Below are positions 11,480 through 22,059 of a stretch of DNA of 64,000 nucleotides, in pieces (positions within the stretch are counted from its first letter, which is position 1; the number at the start of each line of letters is the position of its first letter). Below the pieces are notes generated by a model that saw only the letters and a program-made list of their open reading frames with translations, ran no database searches and was not told the DNA's origin. The stretch lies in NCBI GenBank assembly GCA_024704765.1, contig JAKMXF010000308.1:186001-250000 (forward strand), in the 5' to 3' direction. The stretch is from Oopsacas minuta (lineage: Eukaryota; Porifera; Hexactinellida; Lyssacinosida; Leucopsacidae). Both the position numbers and the translations under genes were made by a program.

Positions 11480-11705
11480 TTGGCCAACGTTGACCAATCA
11501 GATTCCTCCGAAAATCCATTGATTTATATGGGCGAGGTATGAAAAATTCACATATCTTGTCCAAAAATGGTTCGATTCGAAAATATTTCTTATTTGGAAA
11601 GGTTGGGTACTACTTAATCGACACAAAATTTGGTTCGAATCGTTCCAGGCATCTCTGAGAAAACGCGCGGACACACACATACACTTTGTTTTATATATAG
11701 TGATT
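11480..11705 (-). repeat. Dispersed repeat family B, copy 1
   Basis: The reverse complement matches the segment at about 57.12-57.37 kb. Shared landmarks, in order, are a tatatata run, a tgt(c/g)tgt run, caccaaatt/accaaatt, ccaaataagaaatatt, agatatg and ataaatcaatg. The TA run next to a TGT-rich tract is a common opening of invertebrate dispersed repeats. No protein is encoded. Confidence 0.7.
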
Positions 11706-11820
11706 GAGTTTTAATTTGAGATACACATAAACATACAAAATTTAGGGCCCAGATTATTAGCTAAATTTAGTAATAATCAATTTGTAAGGATATCGAATTC
11801 CCCCACAATGAAGAATAATT

Positions 11821-12757
11821 ACAGCCAACTCCTGTTATATCGATATATCCAAGCTCAACAGACCACGATATTTATTACCTGCTTCAGATAAAATCTGTCA
11901 ACATACTGTACGATGTAAGAAAGAAGGCTTACCTGATTCCAATAAACTATACACTATAAAGGGAGTATTCAATTACTTTGATTGTATGCTAGACTCTCAT
12001 TCTGTACGTATTATCAATGAATTTGAGATTCTCTCAACACTAGAACCTCATCCCAACATTGTATACCATTGCGCTCTCATATACGATAAACCTACACCAA
12101 GTTACGTATGTTCCCCAAAAGTATCATTGGATAATATTGCCCTCTTTTCAGTAAGTGAAAGTTTGCCATATTCCATATGTACATATCTTGGTAGGAACCA
12201 CAAAAATGCAGCTATTGAAACGAAAAGATATGTAGATTGGATGAAACAGGTAATCTCTACGTTTTCCTATCTTTTCGACAAAAATGTATTTCTTCGTAGC
12301 ATTAAGCACGACAATATAATGTATGACCCTGAAATGAATTTGATTAAATTGATGGGATTTGATTCTGCTATCACTTCACAAACTGTTCCTTTCTACACGG
12401 AACTTACTTCGATAGGAGATCTGAACAGCTATCTAGCTCCCGAAATTCTTAACGCAATACCAGGTCCTTGGCTACACTTCTCACTACTCTTGGACGGCTG
12501 GAGCACTGTCCTACGATTTAGCATGTAACCCTTCTCCATTTACAAGTGATCGAGTAGACCCATCACAATACAACAACCATGAAATACCAACTCTAAACTA
12601 TATTTACCCTTATGGCTCTCTGAATAAATCCACCTCCTCTCCTATTCCTCCTATGTACGCTTCACTCGTTATTCGTATGTTATCCTATCGACCCAATGAC
12701 CGTCCTGATCTTCAAGCTATCCTCAGCACGATTGATACTGTCATTACTTCATGCTAA
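11821..12757 (+). pseudogene. PINK1-like kinase, frameshifted and catalytically degenerate
   Basis: PINK1 is a mitochondrial Ser/Thr kinase that phosphorylates ubiquitin and Parkin. The frame is open from about 11821. YTIKGVFNY (Lys codon at 11959) resembles the PINK1 beta-3 strand (AVKMMFNY), and PHPNIV the segment after its alpha-C helix. LRSIKHDNIMYD stands where HRDLKSDN is expected and MGFD where DFG is expected, so both catalytic Asp positions are lost. YLAPEI then matches the APE motif. A one-base frame change near 12468 is needed to continue into WTAGALSYDLACNPSPF and the C-lobe (MLSYRPNDRPDLQ), ending at TAA 12755-12757. The mitochondrial N-terminus was not found. Assignment to PINK1 rests on these short matches; another divergent kinase family is possible. 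Confidence 0.6.
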
Positions 12758-12909
12758 TCTTTACCAGTTGAGCTCAAAACTGAGTAACAGTTATCTGTAT
12801 TTGAACTTTTTATTGCCATTTTATTTCTTCTAACCTCCCCCCCAATTGTATATAATTATTTCTTTTGAGATATTTGTTTTGTACTTTTTATATTTAAATT
12901 TATTGTATT

Positions 12910-14258
12910 ATGGAATTCTTGGCTTATAAACGTTGCTTTAATTTGCTCTTTTTTGTTTCAATGATGATTATTTTAGAATTCTCACATTATACCAAGAAAG
13001 TGTCTAGCTTTGGTTATCATGGAAATGAAGGCGGATTTAATGGTTCTTCAACAACTGTCGGTTATAACTATGTATTCATAGGGTCAGTTGATGAACAGTT
13101 TAAGTGTCTTATATGCAAAAAAGTTATGCGAGATGCAGTACAAACACAATGCGGTCATCATTTTTGCTATTCTTGTATCTTTACTTTTGTAATAAATTCA
13201 CCAAATTGCATTTACCCCATATGCCACACTCAATTAGATCCACGAAAGATACTATCCCTGACGAACATATACGAGAGCGTGTGAGATGTATGCAAATAGT
13301 GTGTCCTCATCCCAATTGCCAAACTATAGGCACAATCGATGAAATTGAACGAAGTCACATGAACTACTGTGATTTCAGAAATTTTGTTATATGTGATGTG
13401 TGTATGACATCAATGGATAATCTCAACTACCACAACATATCAAAATGTGTAGAAAACCTGATTACAAGTGTAAATAATGTGGTAGCGGCATAGTTTATGC
13501 GAATAAGAACCATCATGAATTATCTTATCCGAATTTTCCAATTTATGTCATAATTGCGGTTTTGGAATATCACAGATGAAGTATGAAGAAGACTGTAAAA
13601 ATAGTTGTACTGCTATAAGACGAGACTGTCCTTGTGAAAAGTGCTTATTTAAAGGGCAACTTCAACAAATAAACGCACATCTCAAATATTCAGCTTTTCT
13701 ACATGCATCATTTTATCAAGAAGCTATAGAGGACCTAAAGGGTCAGGTAAATGAGCTAGAAATGAAAAATAGAGAGATGGGAAACCAACTTAAGAAACTT
13801 GAAATACTACACAAAGGGTTAGCACAGAGTAGCTATGGTTCAAACAAAAAACGTCAAGTTTTTTCCGAAGATTTATGCCACCCTTCAATGGAGAAGATTG
13901 GGAGGATTTCCAAGAATTCACAACATTTCCCACTAATGGGAAGTTAATCTGGAAAATTTCTAATTTTAAAAATACTTTTCTAGAATCTAGAAAATACACA
14001 AAAATATATTCACAACCTTTCTACACTTCTCCTGAAGGCTTTAAGTTGTCCTGTTACCTCTATAAGCAGGATAACCAAGTGATGATGGTGTGCTTTCAAA
14101 TCATGGAAGGTGAATTCGATGAAATTCTAGATTCCCTATCATCCTCTGCTACTGTTTTGATGTTAAATAAGATCCGATCCAATAGCATATCTTATGACGT
14201 AAATTGTATTGTGATTCTGATAGAACTTCAAAAGATATTGGTTGTGTGGAGCTACTAG
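12910..14258 (+). pseudogene. RING / TRAF-zinc-finger / MATH (TRAF-like) gene, broken
   Basis: TRAF proteins are E3 ligase adaptors downstream of TNF and Toll-type receptors. Modules appear in the family order over several frames. A RING finger (CLICKKVM...TQCGHHFCYSC...CPxC-like, with tyrosine-proline-isoleucine in place of one expected position) lies in 12910-13284. TRAF-type zinc-finger residues (CPHPNCQ...HMNYCDFRNFVICDVC) lie in 13104-13493. A further CPCEKCLFKGQ finger and a coiled coil lie in 13576-13840. The start of a MATH domain (GKLIWKISNF...YSQPFYTSPEGFKLSCYLY) lies in 13875-14100. Frame changes fall near 13255, 13495 and 13870, and the MATH domain fails before its end. It is therefore dead unless the assembly carries several indels. 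It sits between the two NHL arms. Confidence 0.82.
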
Positions 14259-15842
14259 CTTTTCAGCAAATTTTTCATTTTATAGGGAGCAGTTCTCTGA
14301 TTATGCAAATAGAAGTCACATAGTATTGAAAACACTCCTGTATCTTCATTTGTGCATATAAGTTTTGCAGTATTTACTCTTCTTATCTATTATGAGGATT
14401 TTGTATGTAGATTTATCTTTCTTTTTCAACATTTGATAATTATGTTATGGACAATGTCAATCTAGAGTAATAACGTTGGGGAAATTTCTAGAAATATGCA
14501 AGATTGTTACTTATAATTTGCCTTCTTGTATTTTGGAAGTATTTCTCATAAAATCTGTATTGAATTTATGCTTCATAATTAATATGAAACTGGTAGATCT
14601 TTGGTTCACAATTAGCGACTCTGACAGCAGCGAATTGCAACAATAAAACATGAGCACAACTTAAACTAAAATTACAGCCAAGTAAAACCTCCTGAACAAC
14701 TTTACGGTTTACCTCATAATCAGGATTCAATTCTAGGCAAAAAGTCGTGCTGATTTTTCCAACCGTTTACTTGCTACAGTAGAACTTCGTCAATACGAAC
14801 ACCAACGGACGGCGATATCTGTCCGCTTTATTCGGAGTCTGCATTAACAGGAGAGCTATTAAATAAGTCTATCCGCATACGAGAATGATTATAGCCAAAA
14901 ATACATTCAAATAATCAATTTTCGCTTCGTCAACTTCCAAAATACAACAATAAGAGCAATCTAACTGCGTAATTCGAAATATCCAGCTCTAAGATCCTAG
15001 TAGGGATTGCACAGAATACAGAAAGCGTATCCTAATTACACTTTGGATGATGAATTTGGGAGGTTACCACAACGTCACGTCCCGGATTTTAGGCATCTGC
15101 ATTTTCCGGGACTGTTAGGTCACGGCTCGGAAATTAGACACGCCCTTTACGACATGATTAGGAGTGAGTGTTATAATTATGCTTTGGATTAGTGTCCAAC
15201 TTGGTCGGCCTGATGGTGCAATCAGAGACCCCCTGGTCACATGGAAGCCGACCTATTTGTTCTATCCAACCACTACTCAAATGCTTCGTGTGTGATCAGT
15301 AATTTTACATTCCTCACTTAGGTATACTCACTCGACTGTTCTATACATCGGGATAGAAGTATTTCATATATGTAACCGGAGTAATACTAATTGAATAACC
15401 ATTGTGTAGGGACCTGATATTCTGTAATTATTAGTTCGTCTTATCTTGAAATTGTTAAGAATCAAATCAAGTTCAAAGAATTTACTTGCTGATGTTTTCG
15501 GCCTTATGCTCTGAAATTTGCTCGCTACCTTTTTTATTTCTCCAAAAATTAACCATAAATCGATTTTCAAGGCCAATTGAGTGAATTTTTAATATTTTAG
15601 AATCTTAAATGGTATTTTGAATAAATCAAACAATAGAACTCGCATACTCGGTTAGTACGTACTAATTTTGTTTCCTGAGGGAGTCCCAAGTTGGAGTGTA
15701 ATTATTATTCTTGGGGGAATTAGATATTGTTACAAATTGATTACTACTATATATTTAGCTAATAATCTGGGACATAATCTGTATGCTTATGTGTATTCAA
15801 ATTACAACTATATATATAATTGTATTCTAAAATAATCACTTC
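14259..15842. other. Intergenic, no gene
   Basis: AT-rich DNA. A possible very small TA-flanked inverted-repeat element lies near 14780-14852 (cagtagaacttcgtcaatac at one end, a cggacag...ttcggagtct mirror at the other). A 61-codon open frame near 15007-15192 has no recognisable family and lacks an ATG start. Confidence 0.4.
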
Positions 15843-17121
15843 GACAGACAAAGGAATAGCTAGCGTAACAGTGAAAAGAAACTTCATCGAACAAGTAAAA
15901 GAGAGTAGAAAGAAGACTCGAGATTGCTTCAAGAGTCACATGAATCTCTACAAGTCAGAGAAAGTATCCTCCTCTCTCGTATTGATCAAATAGGGAAAGA
16001 TTATAATAGCAAATCTGAGAAAATGAATAAATTATTTGACATTTTGAATAAAAATAAATCAATGAATTCAGATACATTAACAAATAACGAACTCAAAGAC
16101 ACTCTAGATGGAGTTATATCATTAATTAACAAGAAGATAACAGAACTAACAGCTGGGACAGACAGTAGCATTGAGTTTAAATGGAACAATCAATTCGAGA
16201 TCGACATAGAACAGCTAGGGAGTATTAAGCTTAACGGTCAGACTAACATATCTCCTACCCGCACCTTCCCTCCTCAAGTGAAGTTTGTTGTACCTGACTA
16301 CAAGGCTAAACAGCTGCCTCCTGCTTACTGCTGTAATAATTCAGACAAGATAGCTCCCGGAGAACTGAACTGTCCCAAAGGTATATCAGTACATTACCAA
16401 ACTGGAAGTATTTACATAGCGGATTATTACAACAATCGTGTACAAGTATTTAGCAGTAACGGAGACTATCTCTCCATGTTCAGTGAGAAGATGAAACAAC
16501 CTATAGGTATCTGTATATTTCAGTATAAAGTGTTTGTTACACAATACAGCAGTCATTGCATTAATAAGTACGAGCTAGAAGGGAAACTAATCAAGAGTGT
16601 TGGTAGTTATGGAAATGGAGAAGCTCAGTTATCCTATCCACACGGTCTAGATGTCTCTGATAGAAATAGCAATGTGTATGTATGTGATTGTAATAATAAT
16701 AGAATTCAAATCTTAACTAAAGAAATCAAGTTCCATTCCATGCTAGGAATAGACTTGTTTAAGTATCCACGTGACGTCAAGGTTATAAGAGACAGAGTAT
16801 TAGTGCTAGATGGGAGTGATCCGTGTATGTTTGTTTTCAATTCAGATCACGTTGTATCCAACAGACTGATAACTAGAGTTGTTGGCAAATAAACGAACAA
16901 TCCATTATGTTTCTACATAGACAGAAACTATAACATCATTATGAGTGACTACGATAATGACTGTGTGTATGTATTCAATCAGGAGGGAGAACAGATACAA
17001 GTTTGGGAAGGAAGGTCAGGGTATCGGGGAGTTCATCAATCCGTATGGAATAGTGCTAGACAACACAGGACACATTATAGTTGTGTGTCATAAGAATACT
17101 AATTGTCTACAATTCTTCTGA
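15843..17121 (+). pseudogene. Coiled-coil/NHL-repeat gene, broken copy (inverted arm 2)
   Basis: This copy mirrors the minus-strand copy at 9.94-11.0 kb. The start codon is gone: where the other copy reads gaaatggctagc this one reads gaatagctagc. A frame change joins the N-terminal VKRNFIEQVKESRKKTRDCF to the long open segment 15924-16892, which has coiled coil then NHL blades (GSIYIADYYNNRVQVF, NVYVCDCNNNRIQIL). A TAA at 16890-16892 interrupts after VVGK, followed by family sequence (FYIDRNYNIIMSDYDNDCVY), one more frame change near 17005, and the family tail FGKEGQGIGEF...NCLQFF ending at TGA 17119-17121. It therefore keeps the C-terminal end that arm 1 lacks. It was probably a full gene of about 400 residues before decay. 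Confidence 0.88.
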
Positions 17122-18331
17122 CTTTACTTTATTATTTAGAGTTGGTGGTTTGTGCTAATTAGTGTACTAGATATATCATGTACCTTATTTTCTTTCAATT
17201 ATAAGATGCCAGTTATATCCAAGTCTGAAACCGTGAAAGTACACATAAGTTTAATCTGTTATATCGAAGTAATTATCACGATTCATTGAGCTTCTGCGTT
17301 TATAACAGTGATTGAATGTATATTAATTTCAGTTTGTATATTTTACTTCATTCAATTTTTCCTTACAACGCAATTTGATATGTACTTAATAGGAATAATT
17401 AGATTTTATCTGATATCAATACAGGCAGCCTTCGCCATTCTCCGTTTCGACTCACGGTTAATATTTTGTATTTTGTTTTGTTGCTTGCGAATCATTCCCT
17501 CGATTATCCGCGATTTTGTAATGGAAAAAAGCCGTTTCACAGAATTTTTGCTATTAATACAATTGTTGTTCATTTGTTGTGAGTCTTGTGCAATTATGAC
17601 TAATTGCTTATATAACGAAATAATAGCAGGGCTGGGGTTGGTTAACCGAATTAAGTGTGTGGTTAAAACCTTATCGCAGATATCGGTAAACCGGTTAACA
17701 GCTACAATTTTTCCTAAATCTAATTAACGAAGTTTGGTGGCTAAATTTGAAAATATCAATTGATATCATTACATATGCATTCTTGATGCGATTGTAACTT
17801 ACAAACTATTGAAATTTTTTTATAAAAAAAGTGTCAATTAGCGGTTTTTAGGTAAAAATCGGGCCGAGGCCGATTTCATTTTAAATTTCTTTGGAGAAAC
17901 ACTGTATTGCATTGTATATTACCCGAATAATACCGGAAAAATGTGTGATTTTATGACGTCAATAAGGTGCTAAATCTCGTTTCTGGTGCGGGAATTGATT
18001 AAAACGATGTGGTAAATATTTAGTGTTCCTTTTCATTACGAACGTAACACCGGTCATAATCGACTAATTATCTGAATTGAATTTCACCAACGATTGGTAA
18101 TTATAAGATTATTATACATATTAAGACACATAATCATAAAATCTCACACATTTTCAACTTTTATAAAACTTTTCAAAATCACCTGATTTAGAGAACATGT
18201 GTATACAATTACGCTCATTTGAGTCTGCTAAAATATCTTTATATATTTATTTTTGATATCGAGCGGGTATAAAAGTTCGCCTTTTCCTATTTCTCTATTA
18301 TATTTCCAAATCAAAACTGAATACTGCAATT
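17122..18331. other. Intergenic, no gene
   Basis: AT-rich. A 139-codon open frame at 17308-17727 is rich in hydrophobic residues but looks like chance translation of T-rich DNA: it has no family motif and an irregular composition. Nothing else is supported. Confidence 0.4.
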
Positions 18332-18588
18332 CTATTCTTTAAATGATATGTAACTAAAACCCTCTGTAGAGAATATCTGTATTCTGCAATTGTCTGTATC
18401 TGCTATATAGATTTTTTCTCCTGCTAGAGCTATATCAAGAGGATAAGATAACTTCTCCAGCTGTTTTAGGAGAGTTTTTAGACCATCACTCCTGAAGGAA
18501 GGAACTGGGATAGGCGTTGGATCTCCGTATTTTTTCTGTTCTTCTTCTTTTGGTTTTTTTACTTGCTCCCCTTTGATTCTGAGGAACT
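18332..18588 (-). pseudogene. NHL-repeat fragment, last-blade exon or relic
   Basis: The minus-strand frame reads through an acidic/basic linker (KKPKEEEQKKYGDP) into LEKLSYPLDIALAGEKIYIAD then CRIQIFSTEGFSYISFKE and a TAG at 18332-18334. This is one NHL blade of the PxxIAxxxxxIYIADTxNxRIQIFS pattern. It is bounded upstream by a stop, with a possible splice acceptor (ccttag) right at the frame opening, so it could be the last exon of an unseen gene. I lean towards a relic because no upstream exon was found. Confidence 0.55.
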
Positions 18589-19043
18589 AAGGGGATCAGA
18601 TGGTGGGGGCCATGGCCCCACCTACTCCAAAGTCCCTGAAGCAGGCAATAGATATGACCCGGGGACTACCTAGGTGTGCCCTGGCCAGTCTACTCCTATG
18701 CCTGACCAATCTATTGAAAATAAGACATCGCCTGGTTAGAATTGACTTTACGGGACGTATTGATCCTGTATTAGTAATATTAGCTAAGATAAGGCTCGAT
18801 ACCCCGAATCGTTGTTTAGAGGATCTGCTGTATTACGTTATATTACTAGTTTATTACTAATGAACCGACTGCATTACCTGAATGTTAACTTGACACTGTT
18901 TATTTACACAATCTTGGAGCTTGACGTATATTGACAGAAATGCTTGAATATTTTCTACTAATAGTCTCTCTACTTACATATAAAAACTGTGTTCACAACC
19001 GAAACAGTTATAGCATAATACCAAATAAATATATACAAATAAA
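18589..19043. other. Intergenic, no gene
   Basis: It contains a palindromic GC-rich patch (gtgggggccatggccccac near 18602). An open frame of 86 codons over it has no recognisable motif. Confidence 0.4.
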
Positions 19044-19916
19044 TCAAAATAAAATATGAATCCCGTGCTTTGACCCCAGGGATACTACAAATATTCTAGA
19101 ATCATTTGAGACTGTTATTCCTTGAGGTTGAATTAGCATTTGCCCCATCATTTCATTCGACGATGGCAATTGCAAATGTCTCCCTTCTCCTGTAGTATTA
19201 TAAATATTAATACTCTCTTTATCACTTATAATTACATTATTTGAACGATCTAAACAGAAGAATCCACATCTTCTTACTCCATTTCTTGTGTCTTCAATCC
19301 CTCTACAGGGTAGCCTTTCCCCTGTGTGAGAAAACACATGTAATTTGAATCTATCTAGTCTGCATAACACATATACTTTATCAGAAGTTAGCTTTAACTC
19401 AATCGGGCGGTACAGTTTATCAACTGGATCTGATATAGTCCTGATATAATTGAGATTACAATCAATTACTTGAATTCTGTGATTGTATTCATCAGCTATA
19501 TAAACATCACCCTTTTTACATACTGCAATGCTTTTTGGATATGAGAACTGGTTTATACCTGATCCATAATTTTTCCCTATCTTCATTACTTTACACATCC
19601 TTTCATCCTGCTTGAAGAGGAATACCGCATCTGCATGCGTATCTGTCACATAAATGTTGTCTTTGTTTTTTGCTATACCCCATGGGTATCTCATTTTTTT
19701 GTGCTTGAAACTGGTTATTAAATAGCCAGTGAAAGTAAAGACTAAGATACGGGGCGCTATCATTCCTTCAGTTAAGTATATATGTGACATTTCTTCGTCT
19801 ATGACGATTGACTTGGGGCACTGTATTTTATTAATGCCAGTTCCTACTTCCCCAAATGAATACTGTTTTTGGAGCAATTCGTTTTTAGCGAAATTCTGAA
19901 AGTTTGCATATTCCAT
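19044..19916 (-). CDS. NHL-repeat beta-propeller protein
   Basis: An uninterrupted 290-residue frame with successive NHL blades: CPKSIVIDEEMSHIYLTE, YPWGIAKNKDNIYVTD, YPKSIAVCKKGDVYIADEYN HRIQVID, RPIELKLTSDKVYVLC, and a last blade QPQGITVSNDSRIFVVSLG. It has no RING, B-box or coiled coil, unlike TRIM-NHL proteins, and no signal peptide. Such propellers bind proteins, RNA or ligands; the partner here is unknown. It is the only intact NHL frame of five NHL loci in the window and is divergent from the two inverted copies at 10 and 16 kb. The start is the first ATG; earlier exons carrying a coiled coil cannot be ruled out. Confidence 0.8.
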   Translation of the reverse strand: MEYANFQNFAKNELLQKQYSFGEVGTGINKIQCPKSIVIDEEMSHIYLTEGMIAPRILVFTFTGYLITSFKHKKMRYPWGIAKNKDNIYVTDTHADAVFLFKQDERMCKVMKIGKNYGSGINQFSYPKSIAVCKKGDVYIADEYNHRIQVIDCNLNYIRTISDPVDKLYRPIELKLTSDKVYVLCRLDRFKLHVFSHTGERLPCRGIEDTRNGVRRCGFFCLDRSNNVIISDKESINIYNTTGEGRHLQLPSSNEMMGQMLIQPQGITVSNDSRIFVVSLGSKHGIHILF

Positions 19917-22059
19917 GATTAGGGTTTTTTAACATCATACTGTAGTTTAATTTATAGAAAATTTTCTCAAAAGATTTGATTTGCATATTAGTGATTCTAT
20001 TCAGTTAATGGCATATAATCCAATCCACAATCCCTATCATATTTCTGACTTTTCTATCTCTATTAAATTGCATTGTATCTTATGACCATAATTTGAATTA
20101 ATATAATTTATCAAATTCACTAACTTTACCACTTAAATTCAGTCTCCTTCTACGTTAAGTAGCTTGAGTACTCTAAATAACTATTTAATTATTTGAGTGG
20201 TAGAATACAAATCTATCTGCTTAAATTAGTATACGGTAGGCACTCGTAAATTGGGGCACTCCCAAACCAGGAAAAACATCACAAACCGGAGCACACCTCT
20301 CAGATTGAGTTTCCTGTGCTCAAATCACTCTCACAAAAAGGGGCCCTCAACTATTTTCCAAGCTGCAAGATTTGCGAGTATCTATTGTACTGTAACTCTG
20401 TAAATACTGTCCAGTTGGGTTATTTGTTGTTAAATAACATTGCCTGTTTTGTTATACTTATGCTTATCGATTTTGATACGCTTCATTAATTTTGTTAGAC
20501 ATCTCACTTCTGGTAAAGGCGAATCTGTTTGACATTTTTAACATTGCATTAATTTTGTTAACCTAGTAATACTAACCGATTCTTAATCAGGGAAAATCCC
20601 ATGTGAGTGGTCACTTTACCATATCAGGGAATATTCACTCCCTAGCAACGCAAGAATGTCTCATTAATGTGGCAACAGCGGACGGTACCAATAGCTTCAA
20701 GCAAAAAATATTTCAAAATACAGGGGTACAGGCATCTTTGTTAATTTTCATCATCATCTGATAACGTATATAGCATGATAAATTCTAGGAGCATATGGCT
20801 TTATCGCAACAATAGTATCATGAGTCAAAAAGCCTCAATGCTGAATCTATAGTGATGCTGATGCTCTCAGTCGCTCTAGATCTTGCTCTGCCTACTAGAA
20901 TTTCCATAAAAAATAAGAGAACTTGCAAATAGGAATCTCTCCGATACAACTGGATAACGGTGATGCAGTGAGTTCTGAATTGGGGTTTGTCAAACTTAAT
21001 TGTCGACCACTAATTTAGAGGGTCGATAAGTGCATAACTAGACTCAGCTAGTCGTACAAGAAGTCACTAAATAAGGTTAGGACAAAGTTTGGGTATTGAA
21101 TGTTGTCACATTCCACCATTGCTAGGGAAAATATCACCAAATATATTCGAGTGCTAATCGAACGATGCGGAATTTTCGCTGATTACGAATATCGATATAT
21201 GGATGAGATTTAAATTGTAGAAGTTATGGTAATATTTAATCTTTTCCAAAATATGTCCAAAAGTTGCACATTATAATACCCGCCAAGGTTGATATACGGT
21301 GATTTGAAAATGTCTCCTAGCTAAAATTCATTATAGGATATGATTTATGACTGTGCCAATTTGTATGTTTTTAGGACAAATCCCACAATATATTTAGATA
21401 TCCGCCCCACTACAGAGCTAATGCTTTGGATATAATAGCTCCAAAGATGACGCCATGACCACTCGCCCTATCCTTTTTGCATTATGGTAGAGCTGAATCA
21501 GGGTAGCAAGTGACCACCCAAATGACTATAGTCGCGGATAAGATGACAAGGCTCTTAACCTGAGAAATTTCAAAATCGTGAGATTCGTGAAAATTTTCAC
21601 GAATTTATCGTGAGATATATGATTTAGCATTAATTTTCTATAAACCAAGGATTCACTAGTAAGATCAAGGAAAACAGCACGGCGAATGATACTAATGAGT
21701 ACATTAAAATATAGTTTATGGTATTAAACATATTTATGATAATGTTTCTGACCATGACTATGACTATGATCTGGCATACAATAGTGTTTTCATAGGTGCA
21801 AAAATTTGGGAATAGAATCAAACTGAGAGGGCACTGTAAGTCTTTAACCCCTAGTGTTGAATTCCAGGCGAAAATCTTATAATCGTTTGACTCAGCCAAC
21901 TCAGGAAATAATTCGAGTTGAATATGGGAAATGATTAGACTGAAGTTCTGATTATTTTCAAACCACCATTGACTTAGATTTCCTAACAGAGTATAAATCG
22001 TTTAACATGCACTATTGTAGGCCAAACCATATCACACTCAAACATAAGTAACATTAACT
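19917..22059. other. Intergenic, repeats only
   Basis: No gene was recognised. A possible short inverted-repeat element lies near 20227-20392 (actcgtaaattgggg at the left, with a gcgagtatctattgta mirror at the right). A minus-strand copy of repeat family D is listed separately. The 89-codon frame at 21630-21899 looks accidental. Confidence 0.4.
21000..21136 (-). repeat. Dispersed repeat family D, copy 1
   Basis: The reverse complement shares with 53.15-53.29 kb the ordered landmarks ttttccctagcaa, ggaatgt, gacaacattc, cctaacc, gtgac, gctgagtcta, atgcac and ttatcgaccct. Non-coding. Confidence 0.7.

Larger units (their letters stand above)
11012..11820. other. Intergenic with repeats, no gene
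   Basis: Two distantly similar GC-richer patches (near 11030-11130 and 11325-11430) share gcggc, tagtt(t/c)ctg and gggccttgg landmarks, so they may be two copies of one old element. A strong hairpin and a repeat-family-B copy, listed separately, fill the rest. Confidence 0.4.

Noticed and set aside
11565-11655. Box-B-like ggttcgattc and ggttcgaatc suggesting a tRNA or tRNA-derived SINE
   Set aside because: No acceptor stem or A box at the right distance. Both lie inside repeat family B, where the second copy has lost them.
15007-15192. 61-codon open frame with an ordinary-looking amino-acid mix
   Set aside because: It starts at TTG, has no upstream ATG, and matches no family I know. The neighbouring DNA shows no exon signals.
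17308-17727. 139-codon hydrophobic open frame that could be a membrane protein
   Set aside because: The hydrophobicity follows from T-rich DNA. There is no regular helix spacing or family motif, and the flanks look intergenic.
18600-18860. 86-codon open frame over a palindromic GC patch
   Set aside because: No motif. It overlaps a self-complementary repeat scrap and continues into AT-rich DNA with improbable residues at the end.
21630-21899. Minus-strand 89-codon frame near the sugar porter
   Set aside because: Its hydrophobic run is explained by AT-rich sequence. It lies downstream of the porter's stop and matches no porter helix.
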